Source: Diprion similis (lineage: Eukaryota > Arthropoda > Insecta > Hymenoptera > Diprionidae). From it: 64,000 bases of DNA. The notes beneath the pieces are model-generated. The model did no database searches, had not been told where the DNA came from, and worked only from the letters and a program-made list of their open reading frames with translations. Location: assembly GCF_021155765.1 (NCBI RefSeq), contig NC_060107.1, positions 14,742,501 through 14,806,500 of the forward strand, given 5' to 3'. The position numbers were made by a program, and so were the translations under genes. Below, piece after piece: positions 23,868 through 38,100 of this stretch. Numbering within the stretch: the first letter of the stretch is position 1; every line of letters begins with the position of its first letter.

Positions 23868-26800
23868 ATGGGTCTTGTGTGCTCAACAGCGCAGGTAAGA
23901 ATGTTGTTATGCGTTTCGATTTGTCATGTGATATTTTTTTCCTTAACCTGATGACTCAGGATAACAATAGGATCATGTTGATTACCAAGAATTCTATTTA
24001 GCCACTCATATGATATTTTGTCATGACACATGAGGATTCTATGTGAAAGAAAAATGGATTCAAAATTTCTCTGACAATGTAATATAATTTCGAACATTTA
24101 TGACCCATTGATCTGGTTGTCCACTAGATATAAACGTCATTTCTTTTAACGTTTGTATCCCAAACTCATTGATAAATTTCAATTATGTCGGAATAATTTC
24201 GGATTGCTGAGGTGAAAAAAATAAATAATTAAATATATTGATATTAATAATAACATCAGCAAAGATAATAATAACGATAATAGGTATATGTCGCTGCATT
24301 TTTTCAACTTTCCTTTGTCAAATTTAATCCTCTGCTGCAGGGGGGAAATTTATAATATTTGAAGACAAAAAAAATAGCAAGAAGCTACCTCACTTATTCC
24401 TTATCACTATTATTATCAGTATTATTATTATTATTATTATTATCTCTTATCTCTATTTTTATTAAATCAATAACAAAGTCAGCTTGTTCTATAAAAGTTG
24501 TTCTTTCATTTTTTTTATTATTATAACGACTATATAAAGCTGTGCCCATTTATTATAAATTCAATGTGAAAGTATAAACAGATTTTGCGTGCACGGATTT
24601 GACAGTTATTTGTATTATTTTTGTACTTCCGGTCACATGTTTTACATATTGTGAATTGACGAATAAATAAATAATTCCATCGATGTACACATAATTATTA
24701 TTTACCTCTATTTTAGCTCGCCTGCCTTTGCGGCAGCACAGCATGCAGCTTTTGCTGCTCGCAGTGTCCAACATGCCGGAACAGCACCAGCACTCGCATC
24801 ATGTATGCTCTAATGCTGTTATTGGGTACGATCGCAGCCTGCATCACACTTTCTCCGGGACTCCAATCAGCTCTGACAAAGGTAATCTGTAGTGAAATTG
24901 TTTTTTTTTTTCTTTCAAATTTTAATTTATCTAGAACAAATAAATAAGTACTTGGTTTAATTTTTTTTCATCATTTTCAGGTTCCGTTCTGCTCCAACAG
25001 CTCATCCTATGTTCCATCCGATTTCAAATTCGACTGCAAAGACGTTGTTGGCTTTCTTGCCGTCTACAGGATGTGTTTCATTCTCACACTCTTTTTCCTT
25101 CTGATGTCTCTCATCATGATTAGGGTTAAAAGTTCCAAAGATCCAAGAGCCGCGATTCAAAACGGGTATGTAGTAATAGCTCGGTTTAAGGATGAATCAA
25201 CCAGGCCAGCCAGAAGAATATCGTAGATATGTTGCTTCATTTGTATTCACTATCATTGGCCTAAAAAACATTGCTGAAAATTTTTGTTAAATTTTTTTTT
25301 TCTCTGCCTAACTATTGATTTATCCCCAAGTTTTCATGACAACTCCACATCCCAAAATTTCAACAAAGTGTTTACCACAGATACTTTAAGACGTATTTTT
25401 GTTTCAGTTTTTGGGCTATCAAGTACCTCCTTGTAATCGGTGGGATCATAGGCGCCTTCTTCATCCCAGAAGGATCGTTTGGAATAACTTGGATGTACTT
25501 TGGAATGATCGGTGGATTTCTATTTATCATTATCCAGCTGATTCTAATTGTCGATTTTGCTCATTCTTGGGCAGATGCTTGGGTCTCAAATTATCACGAA
25601 ACTGAATCTAAGGGATGGTGAGTTTAAGTCACATGTTTTCGTTTCCGTTGCGTTGTAATTACCGAAGTTTCGAAATATTTAACCTTTCGAAGTTCCACTG
25701 CTCCATAACAGAAAGACATTTTTTAGGTATGCTGCACTGTTGGGATCCACTTTTCTGTCTTACGCAGGCGTAATAACCGGAGCTGCTTTGCTATTCGTTT
25801 ATTTCACAATCGTGAGTCCTTTTACAGATCGTTAAATTCATAGAGGCAACTTGAATTAGATGATTATCCTGCTATTTATTTGTTTCAGCCTGGTGGCTGT
25901 GATCTGAACAAGTTTTTCATATCGTTCAACTTGATACTGTGCGTCATAGTTAGTGCCGTTTCCATCCTACCAAGTGTTCAAGATAAACTGCCTAACAGCG
26001 GTCTTCTTCAATCTTCCATCGTCAGTCTTTATGTAATTTATCTCACATGGAGCGGAATTTCAAACAGCCCAGGTAGATTCGATTACCTAGAATCAATATA
26101 TAATATCTGGATGTGTCGACGGTACTAAATGAAGAAAATCATTCACAGATTCTGAATGCAATTATCGGTTTAGTTCGAAAGATGCGAAGCTCGATAAGGA
26201 AAGTATCATCAGCTTGGTGATATGGATGTGTTGCGTTCTGTACAGTTCACTTCGCACCGCTTCAAAATCATCAAAGCTCACCATGTCTGGGAATGTAATG
26301 GCCAAAGATAACGGTGCTGGTAAGTATCAAGCCTGTTACTTAATAAATCTACTAATTCATGCTGCATTTTCTCAAAGATCCCTCTTTCATTATGTTATCA
26401 TATTATCCCCGTTTCATTACCCGTTTCCTGTTCTTTAAGGATACCTATTCTAAGAATAACATTTCAAAGAAGCGTACAGTGTTTATCAAATTCGAAAAAA
26501 CCTTGTCGAATCGCAGAATTATGGATGATAACTACTGAGAACATCATTAACATTGTGTCTACATCCTGAAAAAGCTTGGAAAACCCGAATTTCACTAGGA
26601 GTTTTGTTTCCGAATTTCAGTAGACACTTTTTATGGATTTTCGATAGCGTATATGGGGAATACCATGTGGTTTTACATAGCCTTGCACAGTCACCATTCC
26701 CAAATTTTCTCGTAACTTCAGTATGTGGTAGTACTCTTAAAACAGAACCACCTATATTTTTTGCTTCATATCACTACCGTTCCGAAGTGAGAAAGTAGTA

Positions 26801-29800
26801 AACTTAGAATTTTCGAGTCACTTTTAGAAATTTCAAAATATTGCAAAAATGTCCATGTGAAATTACAAAACTTCTGAAACCTTGGAGGAAATGGTATCTC
26901 CATTGTCTTGGAAGTGAAAAATTATTTATTGCCGTTACGACACAATTTATTTTGCCTCATTTCTACAGATGCTCAGAAAAATCAAAAGATATTACAGAGA
27001 ATATAAGAAAATATTAGAAAAACTTTGAAAAACGAAGAATGCTGTTTTGGTAGAATCTTAAAATCTTTGTAATGTTTTCAGATCGTTTTAAAGGTGCCTC
27101 TAAAGTTCAAAGTTGAACAGCTTACTTAGGTTCGGTGAGATATATTCAGGGTCAAAAAATTACGCGTGTTTCTATTGGAGATTACAATTATGTGTCGAAG
27201 TTATAACAAAATTTAGAATGATGAGAATATTCAATCATCCGTTTTTTTTTTTTACCTGACTAAAACTTGTAGTTATTAACAAGCCAAATTTAGGCGTTTT
27301 CGAATTTTGTAATTTGAGTTAGTATTAGCCGAATCGCAGTGCTTTAAAATTTCGTCGTCGCTCAAGGTTTCGCCACATTTGAATAATACGAAGACATCAC
27401 AAATGCGGTGCAAACTTGAGCGACTATGAAAATTCAAAGTATTGTAACTCAACGAAAAATCGTAAAAATGGCTAAATTCAAGAACGTGTGCAGTCGTCTT
27501 CTTGATAGTCTAACTTCGATAAAAATCGGTATCCGTTTTTGAAATTGGTTACCAAATGTCGCACCATCTATAATTACATCAACTTCTCTGATTGGATAGA
27601 TACCTTTACTTAAAAACAAAGAATTTTCATTTCAACATTTTTGTGTACCGCACTTAAAAGAGGAGACTGCCAGAGCCGGGAACCGGATTTGGACGAGTTT
27701 TTTTCCTATTTTAGTACTTCACCAAAAGTGCGACGTGGTGAAGTGACACGTCGCAACTCTCAGCCATTACTGCAGTCAAATGTTGTGCGTAAAATGTTGA
27801 ATTTTATTTCTGATAAAGCCAGTCTTCAAATGAGTGTAAACCTTCGCTTTCCGAGGCTAATTGGCCTCGGCTGAAAGCACCATAACGTTGCCGAATTTTT
27901 TTTTCGTTAATGGCTGAGAGTTGCATTGTGTCACTTCACTACGTCGCACTTCTGGTGAAGTACTAAAATAGGAAAAAGACTCGTCCAAATCCGGTTTTGT
28001 TTTAGTTTTAGAGATATTCTAATGACTCGTTTAAAATGGTACACTGTGCATATTAAAACTTCCATAATTGTTTGATAGTTACCTAGCTTCTTTACTTCTA
28101 GAACAGATTTAACAACAACCAGAAGTGATTTGAATTGCAAAATCTGAGCTTTGTTATTCATAATATGTTATGTTAGATTCGTTCGACATTCTGAACCGTA
28201 AATTGAATCTCATTTTTTTTTCTCTCTTCTATGCAGTTTGGAATCAAAGAGACCAATCTCTAGTCGGCAATGAAGGTACGCACACACATACACAGTTCGA
28301 AGTTGTTGGTTTAATTTGCCAAAGTGGGGCTTAAAATTAGAAACATTGTCATTTACATTTCATTATTATTTGCTCATTCACCTCTGCTTATCTTAAATAG
28401 CTTGGATGCTTGAATTATATTGCAATTAATCGTAATCGTAGTTTTGGGTTCCTCATATTATTGTTACTATTATTAGTAGTGCTATTACTGGTTCTATTAT
28501 CACTTCTGTGCTATTATATGTATAATCTGTTGTTCGGGTGTGCCTGCCTTCAGTAGTTTTCTAATCATAGATATAGTTTCGCCAATATTTTTGAGTCACA
28601 TAACGGCTTGAATAGTTTGCTATCATTATAAAATAATATTTTCAAAATTCAACATGGAAATTTCCAGTTGTAACACCATTATGCATCCTTGGCGCAGGGA
28701 TATGAACATTTGTTTGATGCTGTAAAACGGCGAGTGATCAATTCACTGTTATTAAATGATCATTTGTGTGTTGGATAGTCGAATATGTCATGTGGTTCTT
28801 GTTTCTTGTGTTTGTCAGACATTTTTTTTTTTGCATCGAAGATTTTTTTATATTAGAATTGATTTTATTTAAATCGATAAAGTAGCAAATTCGCAAGAAT
28901 GATAGTTGCGCAAAAAAAGTATGTATGATGTATAAATTCACTGCGACAAATTTGAGAACAAAGGGGTTTTACTTGTTACTGATTCTATACTTCGTAGTAA
29001 TTGTGACCAGATTATGTTCCAGTAGAAAGTCCTTCTGGAGATCACGAAGAGGGGGGAGAAGCCAAAGTATGGGACAACGAAGACGACAGCGTTGCCTATA
29101 ACTGGAGTTTCTTCCACTTCATGTTCGCCCTGTCAACTCTTTACGTCATGATGACTCTCACCAACTGGTACAAGTAAGTACGATTGACAATGATCACGTT
29201 ATTTTGTTTCGAACAAAAGTCATTTCGATTTAAGCAAACCTTGTCGAGAAATCTGGCGCAGTGCAGTTTCTCTGCTCGTCGCTAGGTGTCGCCTTTCTCA
29301 TGAAACAAGTAAAGGTGAGGAAGGGTGACCTTTATACTCAGCATCACCTATAGTGACTTACAAGGAGTATTGGTTTCGGTGAAAAATGATTTTTTTAATT
29401 TCAACAAATATTTACGTTTTTGACCCTCTAATAGTACTCGAGAAGTAGGATTTTAGAAAGATCTGACAAACTCGTGCATGATTTCGCAAATAACTGATGG
29501 AAAAATCTGAAATTCACAGAACTTAGCACTGAAATTATTGCGCATCAAAAATGGCCATTCCTCGTTTTCTTTCACAATGAGATCTCGAAAACGATTAAAT
29601 AAGTTTGAAATACACAGCGTTATATGGTTATCAAGCTGACCAAGAGAGATACCATTTTATAAAGAAAAAATAGTGTTGAGGACAAAAGATTTTCATCATA
29701 CTCAATAGTACTACCAGTAATTCAATTGGTTTGTAAGGTGATGAAAAAGAAAACGAAACATAATGTTTCTTATTTACACGACTTATTTCTCTCACAGGCC

Positions 29801-29939
29801 TAATTCAGACCTGTCTCTGTTAAACGCAAACGCGGCATCGATGTGGGTGAAGATAATTTCGTCTTGGCTGTGTCTTGGACTCTATGTCTGGTCTTTGATA
29901 GCTCCAGTTCTTCTGCCTGACCGTGAATTTTCATATTAA
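23868..29939 (+). CDS. Serinc: Serine incorporator (Serinc / TMS1 family)
   Basis: Multipass membrane protein of the serine-incorporator family; lipid-scramblase-like activity has been reported for relatives. Exons 23868..23894, 24717..24881, 24981..25165, 25408..25617, 25727..25811, 25889..26072, 26149..26319, 28237..28275, 29023..29173 and 29798..29939 join in phase to 452 residues, normal for the family. Seen directly: the short first exon MGLVCSTAQ; a Cys-rich N-terminus ([12 protein letters not shown]); [14 protein letters not shown]; the [15 protein letters not shown] block; [32 protein letters not shown]; and a final helix near [20 protein letters not shown]. About ten hydrophobic segments are visible. 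The 39-nt exon at 28237 is phase 1 on both sides, so it can be skipped without a frameshift. It is convergent with the nrf-6-like gene. Confidence 0.95.
27285..27490. mobile_element. Foldback element, about 205 bp
   Basis: The left arm with GTCGCTCAAG (27357-27366) mirrors the right arm with CTTGAGCGAC (27415-27424). Outer blocks AATTTAGGCG and GGCTAAATT also pair imperfectly. Confidence 0.55.
27676..27998. mobile_element. Foldback MITE with about 88-bp arms
   Basis: The left arm 27678-27766 (blocks AACCGGATTTGGACGAGT, CCTATTTTAGTACTTCACCA, AACTCTCAGCCATTA) recurs inverted at 27910-27998 with about 8 differences. The loop is about 145 bp. No ORF of note. Confidence 0.8.
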
Positions 29940-31349
29940 TACGAATATGGTGAGTGTGTTGCAAATCTCTAAAATTATCTTCATTTTTTCTATTTCTCTC
30001 CCTTTTATGACATGCGATGAAACATTTTTTCTCTGTACGTTCTTCTCAGCTCGTCATAAATCTCGGTCGGAATAGCAGAAGCCTGCCCACCTAAGATTAC
30101 ATCTGATTGTGAGTAAAATAAAATATTAAATTAGTTTATGGGTACATACATACCAGTCAAAAAATCTACTACCTGTCAGATCCGATAATTGATCACAAAT
30201 TAGACTTATTACGTACGTATGCATATGCTATATTCCTATACATATAATGTCATATTCTTGTTCTTAGCTGGAGTTACTACCGCGTTATAATTATATGAAA
30301 ACCCACTGTTTGTAGATGTTAATATAAATACTCGGATCAGTCACTTTTTCTCAAACTTAACCCCTATCTAGTGATAAAAATATTTTATTAAAATCTTATT
30401 ATGTAATTAAACATTGGGTTGAATTTAATTTGACACGTATTGTTTTCAATGTACGCTGGTATATGTATATACATATAAATATATTATGCATTAGTAACAA
30501 ATAAGGAAAAAATATATTACCTATATAAATATGTAATAAATTTGTAATGATAATCGTTAATAATTAATCTACTTTTATATTATTTTGTATTACGTATTAT
30601 AAAGACTACATCTGCGCGTGTCTATATTTTTGTATAATTTTGAGTTTTTTTTTTTTCTAAAACGGCATTAATGACAAAGTTTTTTCTTTTTTCTATAATA
30701 TATAGGTATTGTAGCGGACATATACTTATTTTTTCTCCTTGGAACATTCGATTTTAAAAACACACTAAAAATGAAGAGGGCAGTATTTAAAAAAAGGTAC
30801 TTTATTTATTATCATTTTAACATAATACAATATAACTTATGAATTATAAAACATATCACTTACACTTTTTCTTTAATAATTTCTAACACACACAGAACCT
30901 GATGATTGAGTAAAAATTAAAAAATTGAGCGTTATCTATAAATTCCTATCTATGTTGTGGTGTTGGAAAAACACGTATAATATACATGCATATTTCTCAT
31001 TTCTCAAAAATTATTATCACAATAAAAAATTCTCGATCCAAATTACTTTCATTTTTAAACTTTGTCTTTGCTTCGGAAATTTTTCTTCATCTCCGATTGG
31101 CGGAAGAGACGTTAAATTTTTTTGAAGTAAAAAAAAAGTATTGATTATTGGCGAAAGTATTGAAGGCATGGTAATGAGAAAAGTTTATTATTGATCAGTC
31201 TTGGAAGCGTCGCTACAACTTGTATCGCAGCCAATAACTCGCTAAACCCGAATCTATTATCTAATAACTATTTACAAATGAATATTTAGTAGGGTAGATA
31301 CACCCATACACCCATACACACACACGCACACACGCACCCACGCATACAT
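29940..31349. other. Serinc 3' UTR and flank
   Basis: AT-rich 3' region. A strong donor (ATATG then GTGAGT at 29950) only 10 nt after the stop and an acceptor at 30048-30049 suggest a 3' UTR intron. Several AATAAA sites (for example about 30536) could end the mRNA. A CA-rich microsatellite lies at about 31306-31345. No other coding region. Confidence 0.5.
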
Positions 31350-31964
31350 AAGGGTGGTCCTTATTTAGGGCTCAGACGAATTTTTTACCATTCGCCCCCC
31401 CAATGAAGTTTACATAATTCAAAAACAATTGCTTGATTTTTTCAGATTCTTATCTCAACTCTAATCCGTGCCACCAACAGGGTGGATTTCGCCACCTAAA
31501 ATATAGTGTTTCGGACATATTCTTAGTACATATCTTATTGTAATAGTAATAATGTTAAAAAAAATCTGTAATTGCGAGGTTTCAGTGGGTTCATTAGTGC
31601 TACTATCTGAGAAAAAATTCATATCATCATACCAGGCAATTTAGACGAATTACACACCCTCGAAATGTAATTCGTCGGGACTTGCCTGATATGATGATGT
31701 GAATTTTTTCTCAGATAGTAGCACTAATGCCCACTGAAATCTCGCGATCACAGATTGTTTGGAGCATTATTACTGTTACAATAAAATATATACTAAGAAT
31801 GTGTCCGAAACGCGTGTATTTTGAATGGGGAAATTTATCCTGTTCGTGGCACGGGTTAGAGTTGGGATAAAAATCTGAAAAAATTAGGCAATTGTTTTTG
31901 AATAATTTGAAGTTGATTTGAGGGGTGAATGATATAAAATCGTACAAGCCCTAAGGACCACCTT
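31350..31964. mobile_element. Long foldback element with AGGGTGGTCC ends, about 615 bp
   Basis: Ends AAGGGTGGTCCTT and AAGGACCACCTT are inverted. Arms of about 290 bp match throughout, for example ATTCAAAAACAATTGC, TTTCGGACA and the innermost TACTATCTGAGAAAAAATTC paired with GAATTTTTTCTCAGATAGTA. The loop is short (near 31655). No transposase ORF. It lies between the tails of Serinc and the nrf-6-like gene. Confidence 0.85.
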
Positions 31965-32195
31965 GACATATATATATGAATATAGGTATTTAAACATGTA
32001 TTCGATGAGTATGTTAAGCTTGTATCACATGTACATTGTACATGATTGAAACAAGCACACAATGGATTTTTTTTTATACACTCAGGCTATCCGAACGGGA
32101 TAATAATAATAATGTTAATAAAATACGTTACACTACGTACCTATATTTACAAGTTTCAAAATGCGGCTAGAAATCGTTGCTTTTCTAATCACGTG

Positions 32196-35100
32196 TTACT
32201 CAGATTTCGATTTTTCATTCCCCGTCGGCTCAGTCGCTACAGGCAATTTCGGTTTACGCAGTAAGTGATTCTTGAGGTTTTGGAACGGCGTCTCGAACAG
32301 CAGCGTTAAAATAACCGATGACATAAGGATCCACGTCAGCTCCCTGACGTTCAGCTGTTGGAAAATTATGGCCGATAAAAAAATTTTGTTTCTCATCAAG
32401 TAGTCTTCCGTGTTTTTATGAAAATTTCAACTTGTTCAATTTTTACGGAAAAATAATACAATAACCCACCAATGTGCCAAGGAATCCGTAATATTCCGCG
32501 CCTCGGTTCATTCCGACATTGTAAAAGAACACTGGAAACTGGGTGAGATAAATAGCGTAGCTAAGTCTCGTGCAGATAAGGAATCCCCTCCAAGCAAATA
32601 TTCGGCTCAGTATTCCTGAAATACAAGTGCTAATGAAATAAAGTAAATAGCTTAATGTTGACACTCTTAATTGAAGGTCTTTGAAGGCCTGATAAATAGG
32701 TGAGATAAAATTTTGAATCATCGACTCAGAAAGCAATTGAAATGCTGGAGTTTTTTACGTTGCAGAAGCACTCGTTTAATGCTCTAACAAATTCAGAATT
32801 AAAATTATCGGCTATTATAGACACAAGTCAGTTTTTGAGATTGGTCATAATTCCGGCGACATGGTTTAGAAAAGTCTGAAATAAATCCCAGAAAATTCAA
32901 GCTTTTCTAAATACGTCGGTATTTGGAAAATTGAAATCCATCGATAATCACGGTAACTACAAGCCCGCAATCAAGGTAAAATCACGAATTTCTTACTCAC
33001 CATTTGAGTTACCAGTGTGAGACAAAAAGGCTACCCAGGAGAAAAGTATGCACCAACCAATCGGCGAAAATGCGTTATAAACAGCGGCGTGGATCGGATT
33101 GTAAATGTAATTGATCGACCCCATCGGGGCTGGGCCAACAAACGCTGCGATAAACATTACGGTAGAGACGAACCATCCGACGTTCACGAAAATCTGAGGA
33201 ACGAAAAGAAGTATTATTTATTGTTTTGAGTTATCTATTCCTTAATGGAAATGATTATTAGTTGAAAACAATTAAATTTTTGGTACAATCACGCGATCAA
33301 ACTTACAGGGTTTAATTTATAGTCTTTCGGGAAAGTTCTCAGCAAGTATCCCGTCAAAACTCCAATTATGTAGACGGTGAGTCTATGAGTTGGTAAAATG
33401 TACGAGTGGTTTGCTGTATCGAACAACTGTTTAATCCTGTAAACACAAACAAACATCAGCGTAATAAAACATTGCTCATTAAACTGTGTATCCGTTCCAA
33501 ATTATGATTTTCGAACATATAAATACCATAAATACAGGGTAGGATACAACCTAAGAGTAATTCATCTGCGTAAAACTCTGCGTAATTCATACTTACGAAG
33601 TGCCGAAGAAAACGTAGTTGTTCAGTTGCCTGTCGTATGTGACCTTGTAACGAAGCATGGTCGAGAGTGCAGCGAGAATAGTGAGTACAACGGTGCCGAT
33701 TTTAGGTCTTTTCCAAAGAAAGAAAACTATCACCGGCGACGCAGCGAATAGTTGAGTATCGATTCCCAAGTGATGCGTGTGTGTTAGGCACTTGAAAATT
33801 TATGAAAATTTTGAATATTTACATTTCTTATTTTATTAGTAACACTGAAACTTCATATTATCTTTATGTATATCAATATGCTCACCATATTTTCAAATCC
33901 AAAGTAGTTGTGCACGAAGAGGAAATTTCTCCACCAAGTCTTCTTGCATATGTCAGCGTGATGCGTTACAACGAGATTCCACTGAGGACCGGAACCCATG
34001 AACGGCATCACGAATGTACAGAAGATTATCAACGCCCCCAAAGTTGGCACTAATCTGAAATGCAGCATATCGTTCGAATTACTTGATGGCGAGATATCGG
34101 TTTTGCAGCACATCACAGCGCTTGGTGTAATTTTCTTGAATAACAACCAAAACTGTATTTACCTGAGAATTCTAGAAAGGTACTCCCGCTTAATGTCCAG
34201 TGTCCCGGTTCTGTTAAGTCGCCCAACGAAGGAATAAGTCGTCAGGAGTCCCGACAGCATGATAAACGGATCGGTATAAAGACTTGCAGCACGGCCAATC
34301 ACCGTCCAAGGTTTACCGAGATACTGCAATCGACAATTTAATTGTTAATCTGTGAGCTGATCACTTCACCTAACCCTGAGCTGTTGACGATTTTCTGCAT
34401 ACCTCTGCCATTTCCGTTCTGTTGAGATATGGGTTGAAGAACAGTGCCATACTCTTGTGGGCAACGACCAACATCAGGGCGTTCAGTGCCCTGACCCCGT
34501 GTAGCGAGGCGATGTCTCCCTCGCCTCTCTCAAGTGATATCAACTTGTTGAAATTTCGTTTCAGCGAGAACGACAGTAGCAATTCACTCGCCGAAAGGCC
34601 GTAGTGGTCGTAGACGGTGGCAACGACCGCCAGAGCGATCACGCTCATGAAGAAGCAGCTGTAGAAATTCAAGGTCAATATACTTCGCTGTTTACCAATA
34701 AAAAACGCCACACCAGACGTTTCGTATTAAAAGAAAAAAAAATCATTTTCCAACGATTATTCAACACTTCATCAACTCAACATGACATAAGAGGAGCGTA
34801 ACCGTTTGCACAGAGCTTTGCGAGCCCTCGTATTCGGGTAATCGAGCTAAAACTGGGACTGAAACAATCAGCTGTTTGTTTTGTGCGACGCCATTTTGTT
34901 TCAGCCCCGCGACTAGTTAGAATCCAATTCATTGTACACACCTGGCAACAATCATTTCCGTCGGATACGAATCTTTTCGTCGTTTTTGACACATCTCGGA
35001 GTCAACTCGAACGCTTATCTTAAGCCCGGTATTTGCCGTATGTTTAGCTATCGCCTGCCGCAACGATACTTCCACGTCTTGCGGTGAACACGACGCTGGC

Positions 35101-38100
35101 GTGCAGACGGCCCAATTCACAGTACTAAATCGGGGTACACGATGTCCAGGCTGAAAACATGCCCATATTTCTATCTATATTGCTTATTTTTGGATCATTA
35201 CTGAGTACACGGACAGGAGTCTCTTGTAGAGAAGAATATTTTTATTTAAGCTGATGAAGTTCGGCTAATGCCTTGCCAGCGATCGTCAGAAATTAGTGTG
35301 TCTTGAATTGAAAGCAAGAGGAGAAGATTTGTCGCCGATTCGAACAACTCATGCGAAATTGAAATACTATTTTCTTATGATGGCTGGCCAGACATCATCC
35401 AGATTGATAAATAAAGACATTCTCCTTTAATTTTGACTGCTATACCCGAGGTTATTTTCCGCATACTTTTATCAATGTGAAATATGATTGGGATAAGGTT
35501 TTACCGAAAATTGGTACAATTTGTTCTCCCATTCTATTAAGAAACGAACAGCGTAATTAATAATCTCACGTGTAATCCGTTTATGAACAGTAAAATTCGC
35601 GCGACAGTTATAATTGAATATAATAGAAACAACCCGGGAAGTGTAGTAAGTGTGCCGATGAGCCGACAACTAACAAACGAAAGATGTTAAGCCTAATGAT
35701 TAGAATGACGAAAAGTTCCTGATGCAAATGTATGATAATAAGGTGGGACACTGTGATTAAAAAATCTTGTACAGGCTCTTCCGCTATCATAACGAGATAT
35801 TCTTGAATCGTCCATTCCATAGCATTCATGTGTTGTATTCTAATACGATAATTTAGTCGACTCACGTCGGTTAAGTTGCTGTTGAATGCATAGTGGGAAT
35901 GTAGGAGTCTGTGCAGATGCTTAAGGTCCGGCCGTGAATCGTCCATGTCCAACTTTAGATATGCAAGACAGTATTGACCTTGAATTCCTTCACTTCCTTG
36001 GACGCCAACACACTCGTCAAAGTCCCCGAACTGATTGACATTCCCGTTCAGGAGTCCCGACGGTATTTTAGCCGTTGCGTCGAACACTGAAGATGGCAAA
36101 AGTTACAAAATCACTATTATTCCAATTTTCCAAAGTAGAATATACACAAAACTTTGAGTTTCGTGCCACTTTGGAAATGTTTTGAGGCGTGACGTCTTAT
36201 GCTGGAGGGAACCGAAGTAATTCACGCAATCGCATGATTTCTAAATTTTGAAAAATCTTACACCTCTGCATACGTTAAGTATGTTTTTTCTCACGTTGTT
36301 CATTATTCATTCTTCTTTCGATTCTGAATCATTGATTGATTTTACACAATCTTCGATGATCTTATACGTCTAAAATCTAATGTGAAATATATTCATACTT
36401 GCGGATCAATAAACTTACTCTTCAAAGCCCATAAACTGAACTTGTTCAGTTCTCGTTTAAAAATGTTCGAATCCCGGCGACATTCCGCGCTAACTGATCC
36501 CGTTCCAGGCAGATATGCGGGAATCAATTCAAGAAGATTCCGGGACTCTCTGTCGATTTCCTCGGCGAAATTTTCTGAAATATCAAAACAAAAATCAACA
36601 TCTAAGTTCTTGATAAATTTCGAATCTGAACTTCAGACATAAATTTACTTTCTATACTGAAATAGATAATCTGTTTACCGGATGTGCCATTTTTTAAGAC
36701 TTTCAATTGGTCGGTTTCTTTTTAGAATTTCACGTAAAAACCAATAACCCACATTCTTACACACACTATAAGAATTACGGCTATAAAAATCATTGCTTTT
36801 TTTGTTTCCCTCTTGTTGTGATTAGTTGACAGCATTACCGTGAATTTAAATAATCATAAAAAGTCGTATGACGTTGCGTATAATAACTGTATAAAAAATT
36901 GCAGAATTCGTTATATAATGTAGACAGCGTTGCAGAAATAATTTGATGTAAACGTTAAATTTGAATACCAAATTCATACAGTAGGTTGACAAGAAGATTG
37001 ATCATGTTTAAATGTTGGATAATATAAAACATGAGTAATTATTGTGACAAAAATGAAACTTTGAATTTGTGTCAAATGTACAACGTACGTCCAAGCAGCA
37101 TAACATTTTCAACGAGCCTTTCCAGGGAAGCGAAAACATGAAATTAGCATATTTTTTCGACACACCGTAAAGAAGATATGTATGTGATTTTCACAAACAA
37201 GATGCGACGTGAAATTAGTCGTAAACGCTTCCGTCTTCAGTGTGAAACACCAATTGACAACGATGTTGCAGGATATTAGGGGAATTGAACGTTCTTCTCT
37301 GCTGTTGATCCTCGTTTTTCCTACTCATGTTTTTTTTTTGTGGATTTCGGAAGTGTGTTTTGCTTCTGTTTCAATTCCCATTTCCAAATTAACATATTTA
37401 CAATTAGTTGGAGAAGTAGTAGTGTAGGACAGAACAAATTTCGTCAGAACTTTCGTATTCCAAAACTTGGCAAATGAGCGAATGGGTATATGTAGTTGGG
37501 CCTGGGGAGCTGAGCATGCGTTTAGCATTGAAACGATCATTTCGTCATATTATAAGACGATGATCAACCGTTACTCGCGTATCATTTTCGTCCCACTTTC
37601 ATTTTTGCCAATTTTGTAAGCCGCTGCTTTAAATTCATCCAAAACCACGTGCGTTCTAGATTAAGGAATAAATCGTGAATTCATCAGCTTGCATAACTTC
37701 GAAAAATAATCCATTATGATTCTCAATTTAAGTTAATAAGCTAATGTGACAGGTGATGATATTTTTTTTTTTTTTTTTTTTCAGATTCTTTGGCAGATTA
37801 TTTCATTCATCTTTTCAACTTTTGCAACGCGTGTTTTTCACTCCCGATATGTTTTTCAAATGTCATCATTGATCCTTATCTATTGACCGGCATCGCCCAC
37901 GGCGTGACAAAATTTCCTGAACTACATCCTGAATCTTTAATACGAGTAATATTCATTACATTGATGAATGTAATATGGATAGACAATTTTAAAACCGTCG
38001 TACTATTGGTTGCCGCTTTTTATAATACAGAAATAATAATACTAATAATATTTATATCATGAATACTAGTAATAAAAATAAAACACGACACTACCATTCA

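Larger units (their letters stand above)
26320..28236. other. Serinc intron 7 (1.9 kb) with two foldback elements
   Basis: Non-coding intron between the exons at 26149-26319 and 28237-28275. Holds inverted-repeat units at about 27285-27490 and 27676-27998. ORFs here (such as 26553-26798) show no family resemblance. Confidence 0.6.

Noticed and set aside
36466..36482. B-box-like GTTCGAATCCCGG
   Set aside because: It lies inside a phase-consistent coding exon of the nrf-6-like gene and has no matching A-box upstream; coincidence.
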